Positions 20,996 to 23,917 of a stretch of DNA of 23,917 bases are shown one piece after another. Below the pieces are notes generated by a model. The model was not told where the DNA came from and made no database searches. It saw nothing but the letters and a program-made list of their open reading frames with translations. The translations under genes and the position numbers were made by a program. Numbering within the stretch: the stretch's first letter is position 1; every line of letters begins with the position of its first letter. Source of the DNA: UBA2922 sp035352555 (GTDB taxonomy: Bacteria > Bacillota > Clostridia > Oscillospirales > Oscillospiraceae); assembly GCA_035352555.1 (NCBI GenBank), contig DAOPXW010000031.1, forward strand, positions 1 to 23,917, in the 5' to 3' direction.

Positions 20996-21561
20996 CAGGC
21001 CACTTCCCGCCTGAAGCGGGTCCTTACCTCGTCGGACACCAGTGCCTTACCCTCGGCCAGGGCCCTGTCGTTCAGCGCCGCGGTGCCCCTGGGAATGTGG
21101 CGGCGGACGGCCTGTATAAGCACCTCGTCGGAAAAAAGCCCCAGCGCGGCGTTGATGGCGCCCACGGCCACGATGTTGGCCGTCATTTCTTTGCCCACCG
21201 TCTCACGGGCGGTGCGCAGGATGGGCAGGGCGATCACGCCGGCGGGGTCCAGCCCCTCCGGGACGGTCAGCGTATCGTCGATCATCACCACGGCGCCCTC
21301 CGCCAGCTGCGGGGCGAACTGATCCAGCGACGACTGGTTGAGAGAGAGCAGGAAATGGGGCCTGACAACCTTGGAAAACCAGATTTCGTTCCTGGAGAGA
21401 ATGGTTTCGGCCTTGCTGGTGCCGCCCCTGGCCTCCGGGCCGTAGGCCTGGGACTGGACGGCGTGCTCCCCGGCGATGACCCCGGCCTCCGCGAAAATGA
21501 CGCTGGCCAGGATTACGCCCTGTCCGCCGGAGCCGGTGAAGCGCATTTCAAACTGTTTCAC
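20995..21561 (-). CDS. korC: 2-oxoacid:ferredoxin oxidoreductase, gamma subunit
   Basis: A 188-residue gamma domain of the OFOR family: RFTGSGGQGVILASVIFAEA, SQAYGPEARGGTSKAET and FLLSLNQSSLDQF. The separate small gamma subunit is typical of four-subunit KorABCD/VorABCD enzymes. The start is GTG at 21559-21561, overlapping the korB stop by four bases (GTGA), with GGAGG eight bases upstream. An in-frame ATG five codons on is less likely. It forms the complex with the alpha (korA), beta (korB) and ferredoxin-like delta (korD) subunits encoded just upstream. Confidence 0.93.
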   Translation of the reverse strand: MKQFEMRFTGSGGQGVILASVIFAEAGVIAGEHAVQSQAYGPEARGGTSKAETILSRNEIWFSKVVRPHFLLSLNQSSLDQFAPQLAEGAVVMIDDTLTVPEGLDPAGVIALPILRTARETVGKEMTANIVAVGAINAALGLFSDEVLIQAVRRHIPRGTAALNDRALAEGKALVSDEVRTRFRREVA

Positions 21562-22406
21562 GCCTCAGTCCTCCCCGCCATGGCTTTGTCGATCATTTTC
21601 TGGTATTCCGCCGTGAATTCGGGGTAGTTGGAGTGGGTCAGGGTACCGATGACGTACTTGCCCACCCGGTCTTCCTCTGACAGCGCCGAATAGGCCTCTG
21701 GACGGACGCCGTTTTCCTTCTGCCGGGTCAGCATTTCCACCGCGTCGCCCTTCCTGTTCTTGCGTCCGTAGTAGGTGGGGCAGACGGAGTAGCAGTCGAT
21801 CAGGGAAAAGCCCTTGTGGCGGATGCCCTTCTTGATGAGGTCGATGGTCTCCCGCACATGATAGGTGTCGCCTCGCGCGGTGAGAGACGCGCCCGCGCCC
21901 GCCGCCAGACCCGCGATGTCGAAGGGTCGGTCGATGACGCCGTAGGGCGCGGTGGTGGCCAGGTCTCCGCGCGGCGTGGTCGGCGAATACTGGCCGCCGG
22001 TCATGCCGTAGATATTGTTGTTGTAGACCACCACGGTCATATCCACATTCCGCCGGGCGGCGTGGATGAGATGGTTGCCGCCGATGGCGGAGCAGTCGCC
22101 GTCGCCGGTGACCACGATGACGGTGAGCCCTGGGTTTGCCAATTTGATGCCCGTGGCGAAGGCAATCGCCCGGCCGTGGGTGGTGTGGATGGAATTGAAG
22201 TCCAGATAGCCGGCGGCGCGGCTGGAGCAGCCGATGCCGGACACGATGACCACCTTTTCCCGCGCGATGGGGTGTTCGGGGTCATGGCACAGCTCGTCGA
22301 TGGCCACGGCCACATCCCTTGTCAGCACGCCGTTGCCGCAGCCCGCGCACCAGATGTGGGGCAGATGGTCGATGCGCATGTATTGGCGGATGAGTTCACT
22401 TGGCAT
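21558..22406 (-). CDS. korB: 2-oxoacid:ferredoxin oxidoreductase, beta subunit (TPP-binding)
   Basis: A 282-residue thiamine-diphosphate-binding subunit. The TPP/Mg motif is GDGDCSAIGG...NNNIYGMTGGQ (GDGD to NN), and cluster-ligand cysteines are in HIWCAGCGNG and VCPTYYGRKN. SGIGCSSRAAGYLDFN and HTTHGRAIAFATGIKLANP are typical of 2-oxoglutarate-type OFORs, but family members for branched-chain 2-oxoacids are close. Decarboxylation, CoA transfer and ferredoxin reduction take place in the cytoplasmic complex. The ATG overlaps korA by 11 bases, with GGGAGGTG seven bases upstream inside the korA 3' end. Confidence 0.95.
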   Translation of the reverse strand: MPSELIRQYMRIDHLPHIWCAGCGNGVLTRDVAVAIDELCHDPEHPIAREKVVIVSGIGCSSRAAGYLDFNSIHTTHGRAIAFATGIKLANPGLTVIVVTGDGDCSAIGGNHLIHAARRNVDMTVVVYNNNIYGMTGGQYSPTTPRGDLATTAPYGVIDRPFDIAGLAAGAGASLTARGDTYHVRETIDLIKKGIRHKGFSLIDCYSVCPTYYGRKNRKGDAVEMLTRQKENGVRPEAYSALSEEDRVGKYVIGTLTHSNYPEFTAEYQKMIDKAMAGRTEA

Positions 22407-23541
22407 GGCGGGACACCTCCCTGAGCTTTTTCAGAATTTCCTCCGGCGGGATGACCGTGCCGTTGATACGGCCGATAAAGTCGATGGGTACCGACCCCGC
22501 CGCCGCGCGCTGCACCTCCCGGAGCATCTGACCGTAGTTGTGCTCCACCATGAGGATGCCTTTGAGCTGGGGCAGCCGCTCCTGTAATCTTTCATCCGGG
22601 TAGGGCCAGACCGTGACGGGCCGCCACAGCCCCGCCCTGATGCCGGCCTCCCGGGCGGAGCGCACCGCCTCCATGGCGGCACGGGTGGTGCCGCCGTAGG
22701 CGACGACGGCGTATTCCGCGTCATCCATGGCGTATTCCTGGATCTGGACGATATCGTCCTTATTTTTCAGCACCTTTTCCATCAGGCGGGTGATCTCCTG
22801 CTGGGCCACCTCGTTGGAGTTGGTGGGGAAGCCGGAATAGTCGTGGACGAGGCCGGTCATGTTATAGCGCTCCCCCGCGCCGAAGGGCTTCAGGCCGGGC
22901 ACCCACTGCCCCTCGGGCACTCTGTAGACGAATTTGTACGCGCCGTCGTTGCCCGCTACCCGGCGGTTCCAGACGGGATAGGAATCCGGCTCCGGAATCT
23001 CGATGCCCTCCCGCATGTGGCCGACGATCTCGTCCATGAGGAAAATCACGGGGGTGCGGTACTTTTCACTGAGATTGAAGCAGCGGATGGACAGCCGGTA
23101 GGTCTCGGCAACGGAGGCCGGGGAAATGGCGATCATGGGGTGGTCGCCGTGGGTGCCCCAGCGGGCCTGCTGATAGTCGCCCTGCGACGGCGCGGTGGCC
23201 AGGCCCGTGGACGGGCCGGAGCGCTGCACATCCACGATGACACAGGGAATTTCCGCCAGGCACGCATAGCCGATGTTCTCCTGCATCAGGGAGAAGCCCG
23301 GGCCGCTGGTGGCGGTCATGCTCTTGACGCCCGCGGCGGACGCGCCGATGACGGCGGCCATGGAGCCCAACTCATCCTCCATCTGGATGAAGTGGCCGCC
23401 CACCTGGGGCAGCCGCGCGGCGCAGCCCTCGGCGATCTCCGTGGAGGGGGTGATGGGGTAGCCCGCGTAAAACCGCATCCCCGCCGCGATGGCACCTTCC
23501 ACGCAGGCCTCATTACCCTGCATCAAAACCGTTTTGCCCAC
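22396..23541 (-). CDS. korA: 2-oxoacid:ferredoxin oxidoreductase, alpha subunit
   Basis: A 381-residue alpha subunit with GNEACVEGAIAAGMRFYAGY, PITPSTEIAE, IQMEDELGSMAAVIGASAAG, TATSGPGFSLMQENIGYA and RSGPSTGLATAPSQGD. These are the conserved OFOR domain I/II motifs. VVAYGGTTRAAMEAVRSARE and LRPVTVWP-like LWRPVTVWPYPDE are in the C-terminal transketolase-C-like domain. The start is GTG at 23539-23541, eight bases after AGGAGG, which itself lies in the last codons of korD; the spacing after korD is three bases. It belongs to the Kor/Vor class and not pyruvate:ferredoxin oxidoreductase, which is usually a single long chain in Clostridia. Substrate (2-oxoglutarate versus branched-chain 2-oxoacid) is not settled. 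Confidence 0.94.
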   Translation of the reverse strand: MGKTVLMQGNEACVEGAIAAGMRFYAGYPITPSTEIAEGCAARLPQVGGHFIQMEDELGSMAAVIGASAAGVKSMTATSGPGFSLMQENIGYACLAEIPCVIVDVQRSGPSTGLATAPSQGDYQQARWGTHGDHPMIAISPASVAETYRLSIRCFNLSEKYRTPVIFLMDEIVGHMREGIEIPEPDSYPVWNRRVAGNDGAYKFVYRVPEGQWVPGLKPFGAGERYNMTGLVHDYSGFPTNSNEVAQQEITRLMEKVLKNKDDIVQIQEYAMDDAEYAVVAYGGTTRAAMEAVRSAREAGIRAGLWRPVTVWPYPDERLQERLPQLKGILMVEHNYGQMLREVQRAAAGSVPIDFIGRINGTVIPPEEILKKLREVSRHAK

Positions 23542-23544
23542 GGT

Positions 23545-23739
23545 TCACGCCTCCTCTTTCAGCCAGATGGCGTAGTCCGGGCAATGCTGCTCGCACGCCC
23601 CGCACAGCACGCAGTCGTTATCCGCCCGGAGCCTGGCCTTTTCGCCCACCAGCTCCAGCGCGCCCCTGGGGCAGAAGGCCGCGCAGATACCGCAGCCCTT
23701 GCACCAGTTGGGGTCGATCATCAATACTTTTTTTCCCAT
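23545..23739 (-). CDS. korD: 2-oxoacid:ferredoxin oxidoreductase, delta (ferredoxin-like) subunit
   Basis: A 64-residue ferredoxin subunit with two CxxCxxCxxxCP motifs, CKGCGICAAFCPRGA and CVLCGACEQHCPDYA, binding two [4Fe-4S] clusters that pass electrons to external ferredoxin. The ATG at 23737-23739 gives the usual family N-terminus MGKKVLMIDPNW; GGAAGGA lies upstream at a rather long 12-13 base spacing. An ATG at 23758-23760 in the same frame has no Shine-Dalgarno and is the alternative. It is the first gene of the korDABC-CoA-transferase operon, downstream of a sigma-54-type promoter. Confidence 0.92.
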   Translation of the reverse strand: MGKKVLMIDPNWCKGCGICAAFCPRGALELVGEKARLRADNDCVLCGACEQHCPDYAIWLKEEA

Positions 23740-23790
23740 AAAACCAGCGCTTCCTTCCATTGGCTGTTTTTTCTTTTCTGACTTGAAAAT

Positions 23791-23806
23791 AGCACAAGCA
23801 GTGCCA
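23791..23806 (-). promoter_or_regulatory. Predicted sigma-54 (-24/-12) promoter of the kor operon
   Basis: The minus strand reads TGGCACTGCTTGTGCT. It matches TGGCAC-N5-TTGCW in all but one base (G for the first T of TTGC) and has the exact GG-to-GC spacing of sigma-54 promoters. The transcript would start about 12 bases downstream of the GC, some 40 bases before korD. A weaker sigma-A reading of the same area is TTTACT-N17-TATTTT. Upstream, 23807-23889 is AT-rich; AAGT-N5-ACTT lies next to the promoter, but no clear enhancer site is visible. Confidence 0.6.
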
Positions 23807-23889
23807 CAAGTAAAACACTTATTTGCTTTTATTTTTCACAATAATTTACCTGTTATCGTCTGTCTATGGACGCGAGGCGGCAGGAGGGC

Positions 23890-23917
23890 AAAAAAGCGCC
23901 CCGGTACCGGGGCGCTT
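23890..23917 (-). terminator. Terminator of a gene beyond the right edge
   Basis: AGCGCCCCGGTACCGGGGCGCT is written here as arms AGCGCCCCGGT (23895-23905) and ACCGGGGCGCT (23906-23916), an 11-bp perfect palindrome. On the minus strand six T follow. It probably ends a minus-strand gene entering from the right; a plus-strand role cannot be judged because the window stops. Confidence 0.8.

Noticed and set aside
20995..23739. Pyruvate:ferredoxin oxidoreductase instead of Kor/Vor
   Set aside because: Clostridial PFOR is usually one long chain; the separate subunits with Kor-type alpha and beta motifs fit 2-oxoglutarate or branched-chain 2-oxoacid enzymes better.
23545..23760. Longer korD start at 23760
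   Set aside because: No ribosome-binding site upstream, and the shorter N-terminus fits the family. Kept only as an alternative.
1..23917. tRNA, rRNA, CRISPR arrays, insertion sequences, prophage or toxin-antitoxin genes
   Set aside because: None seen: no array of regularly spaced repeats, no transposase or integrase motif, and gaps between genes are short and explained by promoters and terminators.

Overview
The window is about 24 kb of high-GC (roughly 60-65 %) chromosomal DNA from an anaerobic, probably spore-forming Firmicute. Ferredoxin-linked 2-oxoacid metabolism, a class II (Firmicutes-type) GalT, a PdaB-like spore-type deacetylase, Mrp/NifX and 2-hydroxyacyl-CoA-dehydratase-type genes, and strong TTGACA/TATAAT promoters with Shine-Dalgarno sites all point to Clostridia, most likely Oscillospiraceae. 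That placement is inferred from gene content and not from a marker gene. No rRNA, tRNA, CRISPR array, insertion sequence or dedicated transcription factor was found.

Layout. (1) 1-1117, minus: a CooC-like metallochaperone ATPase followed by the start of a 2-hydroxyacyl-CoA dehydratase/double-cubane-type protein that leaves the window. This part is less GC-rich than the rest. (2) 1262-4091, minus: three single genes, each with its own terminator and/or promoter: a CDP-alcohol phosphatidyltransferase (PgsA-like), a flavodoxin-like protein and serine hydroxymethyltransferase (glyA). (3) 4266-5530, plus: a membrane-anchored endonuclease/exonuclease/phosphatase-family protein ending at a perfect bidirectional terminator. 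(4) 5533-6870, minus: an Mrp-type Fe-S carrier ATPase and a NifX-like protein with a Cys/His-rich tail. They are divergent from (5) a DUF362-ferredoxin protein at 6945-8081, plus.

(6) 8100-14528, plus: a tightly packed six-gene envelope operon. It encodes an FHA-domain/SEDS (RodA/FtsW) fusion, its class B penicillin-binding protein partner, an ABC-F ATPase, a DUF218 (ElyC/SanA) membrane protein and two half-size EmrE/ArnE-like transporters. It converges on (7) 14515-17020, minus: a DPM/GtrB-type membrane glycosyltransferase coupled to galT. (8) 17098-19404, plus: a MATE exporter and a PdaB-like polysaccharide deacetylase.

(9) 19487-23806, minus: a five-gene operon with overlapping or nearly touching genes, korD-korA-korB-korC plus an acetate/succinate-type CoA-transferase. 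It is preceded by a near-consensus sigma-54 (-24/-12) promoter. The enzymes together suggest oxidative decarboxylation of a 2-oxoacid (possibly 2-oxoglutarate) with reduction of ferredoxin. The acyl-CoA would then be exchanged with acetate, releasing a carboxylate and acetyl-CoA.

The most interesting items are the FHA-SEDS fusion with its PBP, the sigma-54-preceded Kor/CoA-transferase module, the CooC plus dehydratase-family pairing, the Cys/His-tailed NifX partner of Mrp, and the possible lipid-linked-sugar set (paired half-size transporters facing an undecaprenyl-phosphate-type glycosyltransferase).
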